A stretch of 64,000 nt of DNA from Paenochrobactrum pullorum (GTDB taxonomy: Bacteria; Pseudomonadota; Alphaproteobacteria; Rhizobiales; Rhizobiaceae), in assembly GCF_041929845.1 (NCBI RefSeq), contig NZ_JBHEEH010000009.1, positions 1-64,000 on the forward strand, read 5' to 3'. Shown here one piece after another: positions 1 to 6,894 of the stretch. Each line of letters begins with the position of its first letter. Within the stretch, counting starts at the first letter, position 1. The notes beneath the pieces were generated by a model that saw only the letters and a list, made by a program, of their open reading frames with translations, did no database searches and was not told the origin of the DNA. Position numbers and translations under genes: made by a program.

Positions 1-45
1 CCTCTCTACTGTCAAAACCTAAAAATCAATAAAAACACTCAATAA

Positions 46-228
46 AGACAATTGTTTGATCAGCTCCACATCCTAGGTATTGCTGAGAAATATGTGATCG
101 TCAGCCCGCAATCAGTTAATATTACTTATGTTGCTGATGATAAAAAATGGCAGGCAACGATGAGCGCTACCAAAGAAGAAATCGAAAAAGCACCGGAATT
201 TAAATATGAAGGTCGCTGGGAAAAATAA
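46..228 (+). pseudogene. PRC-barrel domain protein, 3' remnant
   Basis: An open frame of 60 codons encodes the C-terminal part of a PRC-barrel-like protein. The visible pieces are ILGIAEKYVIVS, a tryptophan-containing beta segment and the ending TKEEIEKAPEFKYEG, which match the usual tail of small PRC-barrel proteins (LGIGEKxVxV ... TKEQLExAPEFxY). An in-frame TAA at 43-45 lies directly upstream, the 14 codons before it do not look like the domain, and there is no ATG with a ribosome binding site. I read this as a decayed remnant whose 5' half is lost. A rearrangement just outside the window cannot be excluded. Confidence 0.5.
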
Positions 229-247
229 TAATATAACAAATCTATAA

Positions 248-274
248 AAATGCCGCCTGTTACAGGCGGCATTT
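248..274. terminator. Bidirectional terminator after otsA
   Basis: Perfect 12-bp inverted repeat (AAATGCCGCCTG / CAGGCGGCATTT) with a 3-nt loop, flanked by A and T runs. It lies 15 nt past the otsA stop on the minus strand and after the PRC-barrel remnant on the plus strand, so it can serve both. Confidence 0.8.
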
Positions 275-288
275 TACTGTCGGTTGGG

Positions 289-1668
289 TTAATGGCGAAG
301 TTTTAGTTCTTCAATATAGTCGCGGCACCAATGATGAATGTCATTATCCATTAAAAAATCCATCATGGTCTGAAAACGTTCTTTTCTCTCATCAAACGGC
401 ATTGATAAAGCTGTACGTAGAGCAATAGAGATGGATTGTTTGTCATAAGGGTTGACCAAAATGGCACCATCCAGCTCGCGTGCAGCACCTGCGAAGCGAG
501 ACAGAACCAAAACACCGGGATTGTCCGGATTTTGTGCCGCCACATATTCTTTGGCAACAAGATTCATCCCGTCACGTAATGGGGTAACCAATCCTACCTG
601 CGCCTGACGATAAAGGCCTGCCAATGTGTTTCTGTTTAATGAGCGGGTAATATATCTGATCGGTGTCCAGTCAACGGCTGCGAGTGCGCCGTTAACACGG
701 CCGGCAAGCTCGGCCACCATACTTTGCATTTCAATATATTCCGGCACTGCCGAGCGAGATTTTGGCGTTATTTGTAAGAAAGTAACTTTATTTTGTTGCT
801 CCGGGTTTTGGACAATGAATTCTTCAAACGCTTCGATGCGGTTTGGGATACCTTTAGAATAATCAAGACGGTCAACGCCGATGATGAGTTTCCGCCCCAG
901 CATGCTTTCGCTCATACGTTTGACAGTGACATTATTGGCCGACTTTGCTGCAATCTCGGCGAATTTTTTTGTTTCAATGCCGATACCGAATTTTTGAACT
1001 TTCAGTCTGTGTCCATCAATATCGAAGATTTGATTGCCGACAGGCTGACCGATTTTTTCACGTTTTAAACAACCGATAAAATTTTCCACATCATAATCTG
1101 TTTGGAAGCCCACCAAGTCATAAGACGAAAGCCCTCGTATTATGATTTCATGGACAGGAAGTGTAAAAAAAACATCTGCTGATGGCCAAGGAATATGCAT
1201 GAAAAAACCGATACGGTTTTCTACGCCTAATTGTCTGAGTTCCGCGGCCAGAGGGATGAGATGATAATCATGAACCCAGATAATATCATCAGGTTGAAGC
1301 AGATTTTGTAATTGTTTGGCAAACAATCGATTGACCCGAAAATATCCGGCCATATCTTTGCGGGTATAATCAATCAGGTCCAAACGGTAATGGCATAGCG
1401 GCCAAAGCATTCTGTTGGCAAAACCGGCATAATATTCATCAATATCAGTACGGTTCAAATCAAGAACTGCATAGTTTATTTTGCCGTTCTCGATGATTTT
1501 TAACTCAGGATTCTGATGATTGGAAATTGTTTTGCCAGACCATCCCATCCAAATTCCGCCATAAGTTTCAAGCGCTGCGTGGAGTGCAACGGCCAAGCCG
1601 CCTGCTGGTATTTTACCGTCTTTCTCCGGTAAGGGTACACGGTTTGATACGACAATTAATCTGCTCAC
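289..1668 (-). CDS. otsA: Alpha,alpha-trehalose-6-phosphate synthase OtsA
   Basis: Glycosyltransferase family 20 enzyme that joins UDP-glucose and glucose-6-phosphate into trehalose-6-phosphate in the cytoplasm. Visible family signatures are SNRVPLP at the N-terminus, the PAGGLAVAL glycine loop near residue 22, the acceptor-site stretch around residues 126-139 (WVHDYHLIPL), GVDRLDYSKGIPNR near 265 and the donor-binding segment LRDGMNLVAKEYVAAQ near 365. At 459 residues it has the length of bacterial OtsA. The start is GTG at 1668, preceded by GAGGG at a normal distance. It follows otsB by about 50 nt on the same strand, so the two should be co-transcribed. Trehalose is the expected product of the pair, as an osmotic and desiccation protectant. 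Confidence 0.96.
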   Translation of the reverse strand: MSRLIVVSNRVPLPEKDGKIPAGGLAVALHAALETYGGIWMGWSGKTISNHQNPELKIIENGKINYAVLDLNRTDIDEYYAGFANRMLWPLCHYRLDLIDYTRKDMAGYFRVNRLFAKQLQNLLQPDDIIWVHDYHLIPLAAELRQLGVENRIGFFMHIPWPSADVFFTLPVHEIIIRGLSSYDLVGFQTDYDVENFIGCLKREKIGQPVGNQIFDIDGHRLKVQKFGIGIETKKFAEIAAKSANNVTVKRMSESMLGRKLIIGVDRLDYSKGIPNRIEAFEEFIVQNPEQQNKVTFLQITPKSRSAVPEYIEMQSMVAELAGRVNGALAAVDWTPIRYITRSLNRNTLAGLYRQAQVGLVTPLRDGMNLVAKEYVAAQNPDNPGVLVLSRFAGAARELDGAILVNPYDKQSISIALRTALSMPFDERKERFQTMMDFLMDNDIHHWCRDYIEELKLRH

Positions 1669-1717
1669 AATTTTTCCCTCTCTGTTAATGTGAATTCAGT
1701 CGGGTTTTGTGCCTTTC

Positions 1718-2518
1718 TCAAAAAATATTACTGAAGATGTTTTCGTTGGATGATTTTTGAGTGGTTTCAAGCAGCCATTGCCGTAGTATTGCAGGCGAAG
1801 ATATGGACAAAGCCGCAGCTGAATTCTCAGTATTTTCAGCAATACGGATCCCCGCGCCGCCCGATTGAACAGCAGCATAAAACATTTGTTCATCGGTAAG
1901 ATCGTCACCAAAAGCGTAAGGTTTGCGCTCTATAAAAGCGGGGAGTTGCATGATCTGCAATAGGGCAGTGCCTTTGTCACAATCGGCAGGACGTAGTTCG
2001 GCAACCATTTTGCCATGCTGTACAGCCCAACCCGTGCCTGCAATTTGTGCAGCCTTTTCCAGCTGTTCTTTAACAATGGCCTGCATGGAAAGGGCATTTC
2101 GATAATGCAAGGCAGCAGCCATGTTTTTATCTTCAAAGGCGACCCCCATCAGATCATCGGCCGCTTGTTTTAAATAGGCTTTGGCTTTGAGAAAGTTTTC
2201 ACTTAATTGCTGGCGTCGGATTTTATTCTTTTCAAGACGAAGTTCCGCACCATGAAGTCCCGCAACTGGTAGGTTCAAATTGGGAAAAAGTGTATCTATA
2301 AATGCAATCTCACGACCGGTTATCAAAGCAATGGCCCCTTTGAAACATTCGGACAAGTGAGCTAAAGTTTGGGGTAAATTCGGCGGCACTTTCACCGCAT
2401 CAGGCGTATCTGCTATGTCAAGAAGCGTGCCATCTACATCAAGAAAGAGTGCTGAATTCAGCACTGTTGCTTTTATCTTATTTTGTTCCATCATTTTATG
2501 ATTGTTCTGGATATTCAC
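1718..2518 (-). CDS. otsB: Trehalose-6-phosphate phosphatase OtsB
   Basis: HAD-superfamily phosphatase that removes phosphate from trehalose-6-phosphate. Motif I is clear at residues 26-30 (LDVDGTLLD, nucleophile Asp), and the C-terminal acidic motif is FGDDLTDEQMF near 217. Length (266 aa) is typical. The ORF starts at ATG 2518, preceded by AAGG with short spacing; ATGs at residues 9-10 have no better ribosome binding site. Its first 23 nt overlap the end of the upstream 108-aa gene, which suggests translational coupling. It is followed by otsA in the order otsB-otsA. Confidence 0.95.
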   Translation of the reverse strand: MNIQNNHKMMEQNKIKATVLNSALFLDVDGTLLDIADTPDAVKVPPNLPQTLAHLSECFKGAIALITGREIAFIDTLFPNLNLPVAGLHGAELRLEKNKIRRQQLSENFLKAKAYLKQAADDLMGVAFEDKNMAAALHYRNALSMQAIVKEQLEKAAQIAGTGWAVQHGKMVAELRPADCDKGTALLQIMQLPAFIERKPYAFGDDLTDEQMFYAAVQSGGAGIRIAENTENSAAALSISSPAILRQWLLETTQKSSNENIFSNIF

Positions 2519-2822
2519 CTTGATAAGTTTTTAGCAAAGCTTCTGTATAATTTATAATATGCTCACTGATTTCATGATGGTTTGCCCCATCATGAAGAAG
2601 CCGCTTCATGAGTAGTTTAATGGCGCGGGCATGTGTATTTTGATCGTCAGTAAGATTGCAGGAAACGTTCTCATCTTTCATCCGGCAAAATTTTGCTGCT
2701 ACAAGAAAATCGGAAAGAATTTTAAAGCCATCAGAGCCTGTTTTTGTCTGATCCTGGAGATGAGACAAAATTACACTTTTTATGAGTAGTTCATGGCGCT
2801 CTCTATCGACGGTCATAATCAT
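2496..2822 (-). CDS. Hypothetical protein in the trehalose operon
   Basis: I do not recognise this 108-residue protein. It is rich in charged residues, mostly alpha-helical in appearance, lacks a signal peptide or membrane segment, and has two cysteines (FCRMKDENVSC). It has a plausible AAAGGCG ribosome binding site 8 nt before ATG 2822 and its stop overlaps the otsB start by 23 nt, so it is very probably a real, translated gene coupled to otsB. The position between csbD and otsBA suggests a role in the stress response. No function can be assigned from sequence. Confidence 0.7.
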   Translation of the reverse strand: MIMTVDRERHELLIKSVILSHLQDQTKTGSDGFKILSDFLVAAKFCRMKDENVSCNLTDDQNTHARAIKLLMKRLLHDGANHHEISEHIINYTEALLKTYQGEYPEQS

Positions 2823-2838
2823 CTGCTTCGCCTTTAAA

Positions 2839-2870
2839 AGATGATGTGCGCCATCAGGCGCACATCATCT
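2839..2870 (-). terminator. Hairpin terminator or attenuator after csbD
   Basis: Perfect 14-bp inverted repeat (AGATGATGTGCGCC / GGCGCACATCATCT, loop ATCA) directly after the csbD stop on the minus strand, followed by a short T run. It sits in the 50-nt gap before the 108-aa gene, so it probably reduces read-through from the csbD promoter into otsBA rather than ending a separate unit. Confidence 0.75.
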
Positions 2871-2872
2871 GA

Positions 2873-3076
2873 TCACCATTTCTGGTTGTTATACCAGCTG
2901 TCTACTTCATGCTTAACACGGTCTTTTTCAACACCGTAACGTTCTTGAATTTTGCCTTCCAACTGTTCACGCTGACCTTGAATCTGGTCAAGATCATCAT
3001 CGGTGAGTTTGCCCCACTGCTCTTTTACCTTGCCCTTAACCTGCTTCCAATTACCCTCAATACGGTTCCAATCCAT
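2873..3076 (-). CDS. CsbD family stress protein
   Basis: A 67-residue CsbD-like protein: MDWNRIEGNWKQVKGKVKEQWG at the start, followed by a second helix with LTDDDLDQIQGQREQLEGKIQ and a WYNNQKW tail, all hallmarks of the family. CsbD proteins are small, hydrophilic and stress-induced; the molecular role is unknown. An AAGGAGA ribosome binding site precedes ATG 3076. It is the first gene of the minus-strand stress cluster (csbD, unknown gene, otsB, otsA), and its upstream region carries an EcfG-like promoter. Confidence 0.92.
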   Translation of the reverse strand: MDWNRIEGNWKQVKGKVKEQWGKLTDDDLDQIQGQREQLEGKIQERYGVEKDRVKHEVDSWYNNQKW

Positions 3077-3111
3077 TAATCTTCTCCTTTGTTTTATAAA
3101 GATACTAAAAC

Positions 3112-3136
3112 AACGTAAGAACTTGAAAATGGTTCA
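3112..3136 (-). promoter_or_regulatory. Candidate EcfG-type stress promoter of csbD
   Basis: On the minus strand the -35-like TGAAC (3136-3132) is separated by 16 nt from a perfect CGTT (3115-3112). The alphaproteobacterial general stress sigma factor recognises GGAAC-N16/17-CGTT; here one -35 base differs. Placement about 36 nt before the csbD start and the stress-type gene fit the call. Confidence 0.5.
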
Positions 3137-3215
3137 TATTATTTTGATGAAAATTGTAACTCTATATAAAATAAAGATATTTTTGTTTATGTAACGAGTT
3201 GTGAATAAAAAGAAC

Positions 3216-3241
3216 GGAACGTTTTCACTTTCTCATGTGTT
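3216..3241 (+). promoter_or_regulatory. Candidate EcfG-type stress promoter, plus strand
   Basis: Perfect GGAAC at 3216-3220, 17-nt spacer, then TGTT at 3238-3241 (consensus CGTT). It lies 45 nt before the exported-protein gene and diverges from the csbD promoter, so one intergenic region would drive both stress units. Confidence 0.45.
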
Positions 3242-3285
3242 TATTCAATATCACTGAAATACAGTGACAAACACAGGAGCTGATC

Positions 3286-3594
3286 ATGAATATCAAAACG
3301 ATGACGCTTGTAGCTGCTTGTATATGCGTGCCTACGATTTCACAGGCGCAAACAACGCCGACTACAGATAAACCTGCGGTTGTCATGCCGGAACAAGCCA
3401 ACCCGTCCGCTCCGGTAAAAGGCGAAAACAGTTTCACCCAAGAACAGGCAAAAAGCCGGATGGAAGAAGCCGGTTTCACCAATGTTATGGGGTTGACCCT
3501 TGACGATGATGGTGTCTGGCACGCTGCCGGCGAAAAGGACGGAACACCCGTGATGATCAAGATGGATTATCAAGGTAATGTCACTTCAGGATAA
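3286..3594 (+). CDS. Small exported protein, PepSY-like
   Basis: A 102-residue protein with a clear Sec signal peptide (MNIKTMTLVAACICVPTISQAQ, cleavage probably after the final AQ region near residue 22), then a Thr/Pro-rich linker and a compact domain. The domain (QAKSRMEEAGFTNVMGLTLDDDGVW ... IKMDYQGNVTS) has the pattern of PepSY/DUF-type periplasmic proteins common in Rhizobiales, where a helix is followed by a beta hairpin. Role unknown. ATG 3286 has an AGGAG at 3276-3280 upstream. It is 18 nt before the YflT-like gene, so probably co-transcribed with it. Confidence 0.75.
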   Translation: MNIKTMTLVAACICVPTISQAQTTPTTDKPAVVMPEQANPSAPVKGENSFTQEQAKSRMEEAGFTNVMGLTLDDDGVWHAAGEKDGTPVMIKMDYQGNVTSG

Positions 3595-3612
3595 TGAAAA
3601 AGGGCGAATATT

Positions 3613-4200
3613 ATGAAAACACTTAATCAGTTATTCGATAATTACACCACCGCAAAAAGTGTGGTTATTCAACTTGAAGCAGCGGGTATCCCTTATAAAG
3701 ATATTAGCATTGTTTCACATCATGCAGAAAACAAAACGGAAGCCGGTGAAGGTGCGGGTGTCGGTGCAGGTGTTGGCGCGGCAATTGGAGCAGGCGGCGG
3801 ATTGCTGGCCGGTTTGGGCATGATTGCCATTCCGGGAATTGGCCCTGTTGTTGCTGCCGGTTGGTTGTCTGCAACACTTGCCGGTGCACTTGGCGGTGCA
3901 GTGGCGGGCGGAGCTGCCGGCGGGTTGATTGGCGCCTTGATTGATAGCGGTGTGCCGGATGAGGAGGCACATGTTTATGCGGAAGGCGTGCGGCGCGGCG
4001 GCGCACTGGTTTCGGTTAAGGTCGATGATGAAAAGGTGCCTGTCGCGCAACGCATTTTGGCCGATTCAGGTGGTGTCGATATTAATGCCCGTCGCCAATA
4101 TTATCGCGAGCAGGGTTGGGAGCACTTTGATCACACATCGGCGCCTTATACGCCGGAAGACGTAGAGTTGGAGCGTCAAAAACTTCTCACCATGCGATAA
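3613..4200 (+). CDS. YflT/GSP17M-like stress protein with glycine zipper
   Basis: 195 residues. The N-terminal about 40 residues (TLNQLFDNYTTAKSVVIQLEAAGIPYKDISIVS) resemble the general stress protein 17M/YflT domain. A long Gly/Ala-rich segment at about 50-115 reads as two hydrophobic glycine-zipper helices, suggesting membrane insertion or oligomerisation. The C-terminal domain (EEAHVYAEGVRRGGALVSVKVDDEKVPVAQRILADSGGVDI) is the usual partner in this family. No signal peptide. Family function is unknown; context is the stress cluster with csbD and otsBA. Confidence 0.8.
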   Translation: MKTLNQLFDNYTTAKSVVIQLEAAGIPYKDISIVSHHAENKTEAGEGAGVGAGVGAAIGAGGGLLAGLGMIAIPGIGPVVAAGWLSATLAGALGGAVAGGAAGGLIGALIDSGVPDEEAHVYAEGVRRGGALVSVKVDDEKVPVAQRILADSGGVDINARRQYYREQGWEHFDHTSAPYTPEDVELERQKLLTMR

Positions 4201-4240
4201 CTGCATATTGAGATCGATGGCTTGAGCCAGCATAATAATT

Positions 4241-4293
4241 AAAATGGCCTGGGAAGAGAGCGCGTTAAATATGCACTTTTCCCGGCCATTTTT
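4241..4293 (+). terminator. Hairpin after the YflT-like gene
   Basis: Inverted repeat AAAATGGCC-T-GGGAA / TTCCC-GGCCATTTTT with a loop of about 22 nt, ending in a T run. It would end or attenuate the stress transcript before the small membrane protein gene. Confidence 0.55.
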
Positions 4294-4323
4294 AAAATTG
4301 AGGGGTAAAAACAGGAGATGGTG

Positions 4324-4536
4324 ATGAAAAAAGTACCGGCACAAGATGCACGACAAGGACGCAAAGGTGTTCCTGTGCTTGTCGTTTTACTATGCAGTCT
4401 TTTATTGACAGTGCTTGTGTGGGTCGGCGTCGAGATTTATGGGCGTAATGCTTCGGAAAATGATAATTCATTCGCCAATGATAATCAGGTGCCTGATGTC
4501 AGCGCACCGTTGCAAACCCCGCCATCGGCCCAGTAA
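4324..4536 (+). CDS. Small single-pass membrane protein
   Basis: 70 residues. A basic N-terminus (KKVPAQDARQGRKG) is followed by one hydrophobic helix of about 22 residues (VPVLVVLLCSLLLTVLVWVGVEIYG) and a polar Asn/Asp/Pro-rich tail, so it should be anchored with the tail in the periplasm. I chose ATG 4324 over 4318 because AGGAG at 4313-4317 gives a 6-nt spacing. No family recognised, though small proteins of this form are common next to stress genes in this order. Confidence 0.6.
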   Translation: MKKVPAQDARQGRKGVPVLVVLLCSLLLTVLVWVGVEIYGRNASENDNSFANDNQVPDVSAPLQTPPSAQ

Positions 4537-4591
4537 GGCGAAATCTTATCTTGCTAGTTGACTGACCGTCATAGTGCCTCTACTCATGGAT

Positions 4592-4692
4592 AGACCAAGG
4601 GGTGTCCCGTCAAGGGGCTGAGATATTGCTGTTTTTTTAAAGGCGCAATGACCCTTCGAACCTGATCCGGATCATGCCGGCGAAGGGATGGG
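4592..4692 (+). ncRNA. TPP (thiamine pyrophosphate) riboswitch aptamer
   Basis: Contains the conserved THI-box elements: GGGGTGTCCC at 4599-4608, GGCTGAGAT at 4616-4624, and ACCCTTCGAACCTGATCCGG with the closing ATGCCGGCGAAGGGA at 4651-4688. It lies upstream of tenA, a thiamine salvage gene, and is followed by a terminator hairpin, so binding of TPP should stop transcription. Confidence 0.96.
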
Positions 4693-4712
4693 AAGACAAA
4701 CCTGCCTTTTGC

Positions 4713-4735
4713 CGGCCTCTTTGCGAGGCCGTTTT
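4713..4735 (+). terminator. Riboswitch expression platform terminator
   Basis: Perfect 7-bp stem CGGCCTC / GAGGCCG with loop TTTGC and an immediate TTTT, 20 nt after the TPP aptamer. The 3' arm also holds GAGG, a possible ribosome binding site for the leader ORF that starts at 4736. Confidence 0.8.
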
Positions 4736-4789
4736 ATGAATAAGAAATTTACCGGTCTTGCAGCCAACCATGAAAAGGCAAAGCAATGA
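4736..4789 (+). CDS. 17-aa leader ORF overlapping tenA
   Basis: ATG 4736 opens a 17-codon frame (MNKKFTGLAANHEKAKQ) whose TGA overlaps the tenA ATG as ATGA. It begins directly after the terminator T run. GAGG in the terminator 3' arm is 7 nt upstream. It could translate and couple ribosomes into tenA, or be chance; there is no similarity to call on. Confidence 0.4.
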   Translation: MNKKFTGLAANHEKAKQ

Positions 4790-5433
4790 CTGATCGTTTT
4801 ACCGATATTTTGAAAAATAACAGCCAGCCGGTCTGGGACAATGCGGTTGAGCATCGCTTTGTACATGAACTATGCGCCGGAACTATTTCAGACGATGTTA
4901 TGGCATCTTATCTGATACAAGATCATCGCTTTCTGGACAGTTTTTTGGTGCTTCTTGGCGCCGCCCTTGCCACGGCTGATAGGTTTGAAGCGCGTTTACG
5001 CTTCGGACAATTTGCAGGTATGGTTTCTAGTGACGAGAATACTTATTTTTTACGCTCTTTTGAAGCGCTGGGCGTGAGCGATCAAGCCAGAGAGGCAATT
5101 GCTGATAGTGAGCCGACAAAAGGTTTTAAAGCGATCATGCGTGAAGCCGCGGAAACGCGTTCCTATCCGGTGATTTTATCGGTGTTGAATGTGGCTGAAT
5201 GGCTTTATCTGGAATGGGCATCAACGACCACGAAAATATTGCCGGAAAATTTTGTGCATGCTGAATGGATCACATTGCATGACAACGGTTTTTTTCGAGA
5301 TTTTGTTGATTTTTTGCGTGCTGAACTTGATCGTGTCGGCGAACAGGATGCAATGCGTTGCACAGATTTTTTCCAGCGCGCTGTTAAACTTGAACTTGCA
5401 TTCTTTGATGCAGCCTATGAAAATATGGCTTAA
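4786..5433 (+). CDS. tenA: TenA family thiamine salvage protein (TenA_E-like)
   Basis: TENA/THI-4/PQQC family helical protein of 215 residues. Classical bacterial TenA (thiaminase II) hydrolyses aminomethyl-HMP or thiamine to give HMP for thiamine synthesis and uses a cysteine near residue 135 in a PCYWxY context. Here that region reads VLNVAEWLYLEWA (residues 133-145), so the cysteine is replaced and Glu138 stands beside the tryptophan. This matches the cysteine-less TenA_E group, which in plants is linked to formylamino- and amino-HMP salvage. The other active-site patch (QDHRFLDSF at 45-53) is present in the usual place. A TPP riboswitch controls the gene. No other thiamine gene is adjacent. 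Confidence 0.9.
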   Translation: MTDRFTDILKNNSQPVWDNAVEHRFVHELCAGTISDDVMASYLIQDHRFLDSFLVLLGAALATADRFEARLRFGQFAGMVSSDENTYFLRSFEALGVSDQAREAIADSEPTKGFKAIMREAAETRSYPVILSVLNVAEWLYLEWASTTTKILPENFVHAEWITLHDNGFFRDFVDFLRAELDRVGEQDAMRCTDFFQRAVKLELAFFDAAYENMA

Positions 5434-5440
5434 TTAATGA

Positions 5441-5477
5441 AATCGGGTCGGATTATTAATGATCCGCCCCGATTTTT
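5441..5477. terminator. Bidirectional terminator tenA / lysR
   Basis: Imperfect inverted repeat AAATCGG-GTCGGAT / ATCCG-CCCCGATTTTT between the convergent tenA and LysR genes, with A and T runs on the two sides. Confidence 0.7.
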
Positions 5478-6408
5478 ACTTACTGGTTTGCGATTTTGCG
5501 GCTTTCAAAGCGGTCAAATATGATGCGCGGCGCCAGAATTTCTCTGCTTGTTGGTTGCGGAAATTGAGCGTGCGGTAAATACGGATTTCCACCAGCAAGT
5601 CATCTTCAGCTGTGCCAGCCCGTACCAGCAATTTGCGGCTGAGTTCATCACTGACCAGACTTTGCGGTACCCATGTCACGCCGTGGCCGGAAATAGCCAT
5701 TGCTTTGAGCGCACTCGACATACCGTTTTCATAAACGGAATGAAGATTATATTGCCGTTTTTCGATTAAATGCTGCAAAGCTAGTGAGAAAAAGGCGTTG
5801 CTGCGATAGCTTAAAAAATGGGTTGGCTGATAATTATTGACGAGGCTATGCATAGGCGTGCCATCGCGGTTGGGCGCGCTGACGGCAATAACGCGTTCCA
5901 GACCGACAGACAAATAAGGAAACTTTTTCAAGTCTTCCATTTGTTTAACATTATCAAGTGCATAGGTTAGAAAAAAATCGCATTGACCATGTACAAGCGT
6001 TGAAACATTGCCCAGAAATGAAGCATGCGGATCGGTAAAACGCACACGAAATTCGTCGCCTGATGCTTCCATATCCGCCATCCATAGCGGAAAAAAACTT
6101 AAAGACAGGCTGTTGAGCGTGGCAAAGGAAAGCACTTCCCACACCGGATTATACTGCTCATAAAGCCATTTGCGGGCATTGGTCAGAAGGTCGATAGCAT
6201 CATGGGCTGATGGCAAAAAGCTTGCGCCTGCTGCGGTTAGTTTGACCGGATTGCTGCTGCGGTCAATCAACGGCATGCCCACCCAGCTTTCCAGTTGGCG
6301 GATACGACGGCTCAGAGCCGATTGGGTTATATTACGATCCTGAGCAGCGCGGGAAAAACTGGAATGTTGTGCAAGCGAAACAAAATCTTTCAGCCACTTT
6401 AGTTCCAT
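5476..6408 (-). CDS. LysR family regulator, HypT-like
   Basis: 310 residues: winged helix-turn-helix at 1-60 (FVSLAQHSSFSRAAQDRNITQSALSRRIRQLE) and a periplasmic-binding-fold effector domain from about 90. The C-terminal pattern (SGHGVTWVPQSLVSDELSRKLLV ... NQQAEKFWRRA) resembles the HypT/YjiE branch of LysR proteins. It is divergent from the peptidase and importer operon at 6895-16673, with a T-N11-A dyad in between, so I infer it controls that operon and possibly itself. The inducer is unknown; hypochlorite sensing as in E. coli HypT should not be assumed. Confidence 0.88.
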   Translation of the reverse strand: MELKWLKDFVSLAQHSSFSRAAQDRNITQSALSRRIRQLESWVGMPLIDRSSNPVKLTAAGASFLPSAHDAIDLLTNARKWLYEQYNPVWEVLSFATLNSLSLSFFPLWMADMEASGDEFRVRFTDPHASFLGNVSTLVHGQCDFFLTYALDNVKQMEDLKKFPYLSVGLERVIAVSAPNRDGTPMHSLVNNYQPTHFLSYRSNAFFSLALQHLIEKRQYNLHSVYENGMSSALKAMAISGHGVTWVPQSLVSDELSRKLLVRAGTAEDDLLVEIRIYRTLNFRNQQAEKFWRRASYLTALKAAKSQTSK

Positions 6409-6894
6409 TCTTTCTCACTTCAATTTGGGCACTGTTGCTATTTTCAGTTTAATTCTTTGTGGATGGGTGAACAATTGCAATTCGTTTCGATCTTAGCGAA
6501 AGAACGGATGGACTCATGCAAAATTAGAATATGTAAACGGGCTATATTGGTGTTTGAATGAATTATCTAAAACACAAAAAACTGTAACTCAATGATATCT
6601 GCTGATTAAATTATAAGATACTTAAATTCCACCTGTTACATGCACGAGCATTGAATGCAGATTTTTCAATTTTGTCATGATTGTTTCATTTAGCTCGCTT
6701 TGGATGACTATTGTCGGATTAAAATTCTCACTATTCCGAATTGGAATAACTAGTCTGATTTTGCATTGGTATTCTCAAAATTTTATTGGCACTAAACAAG
6801 GCACTCTTTGTTTCAGGTGGAGGCCTGAGCTTTGAAGCTCAAGAGTGATTTATGCGGCAGATCTGGTTGTTACAGATCGGTTTTGGGGGACAAA
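6409..6894. promoter_or_regulatory. Divergent control region lysR / peptidase operon
   Basis: A 486-nt AT-rich gap without a convincing gene. It holds a dyad TTTCG-N7-CGAAA at 6485-6501 near the lysR start and the LysR-type dyad at 6732-6748. The longest ORF of the next gene would extend to TTG 6832, but that part has no family similarity. Confidence 0.5.
6732..6748. promoter_or_regulatory. Candidate LysR-type operator
   Basis: Inverted repeat TATTCC-GAATT-GGAATA, which contains the T-N11-A pattern typical of LysR boxes. It lies about 146 nt upstream of the peptidase operon start and about 325 nt from the lysR start. Confidence 0.4.

Noticed and set aside
6732..6748. Reading the TATTCC/GGAATA dyad as a third MurR site
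   Set aside because: The half sites are in the opposite order (ATTCC-N5-GGAAT) to the two mur operators, and the LysR T-N11-A reading fits the divergent LysR gene better.
6832..6894. N-terminal extension of the S33 peptidase from a TTG codon
   Set aside because: The 21 added residues do not resemble the family, and GGGGGA lies directly before ATG 6895.
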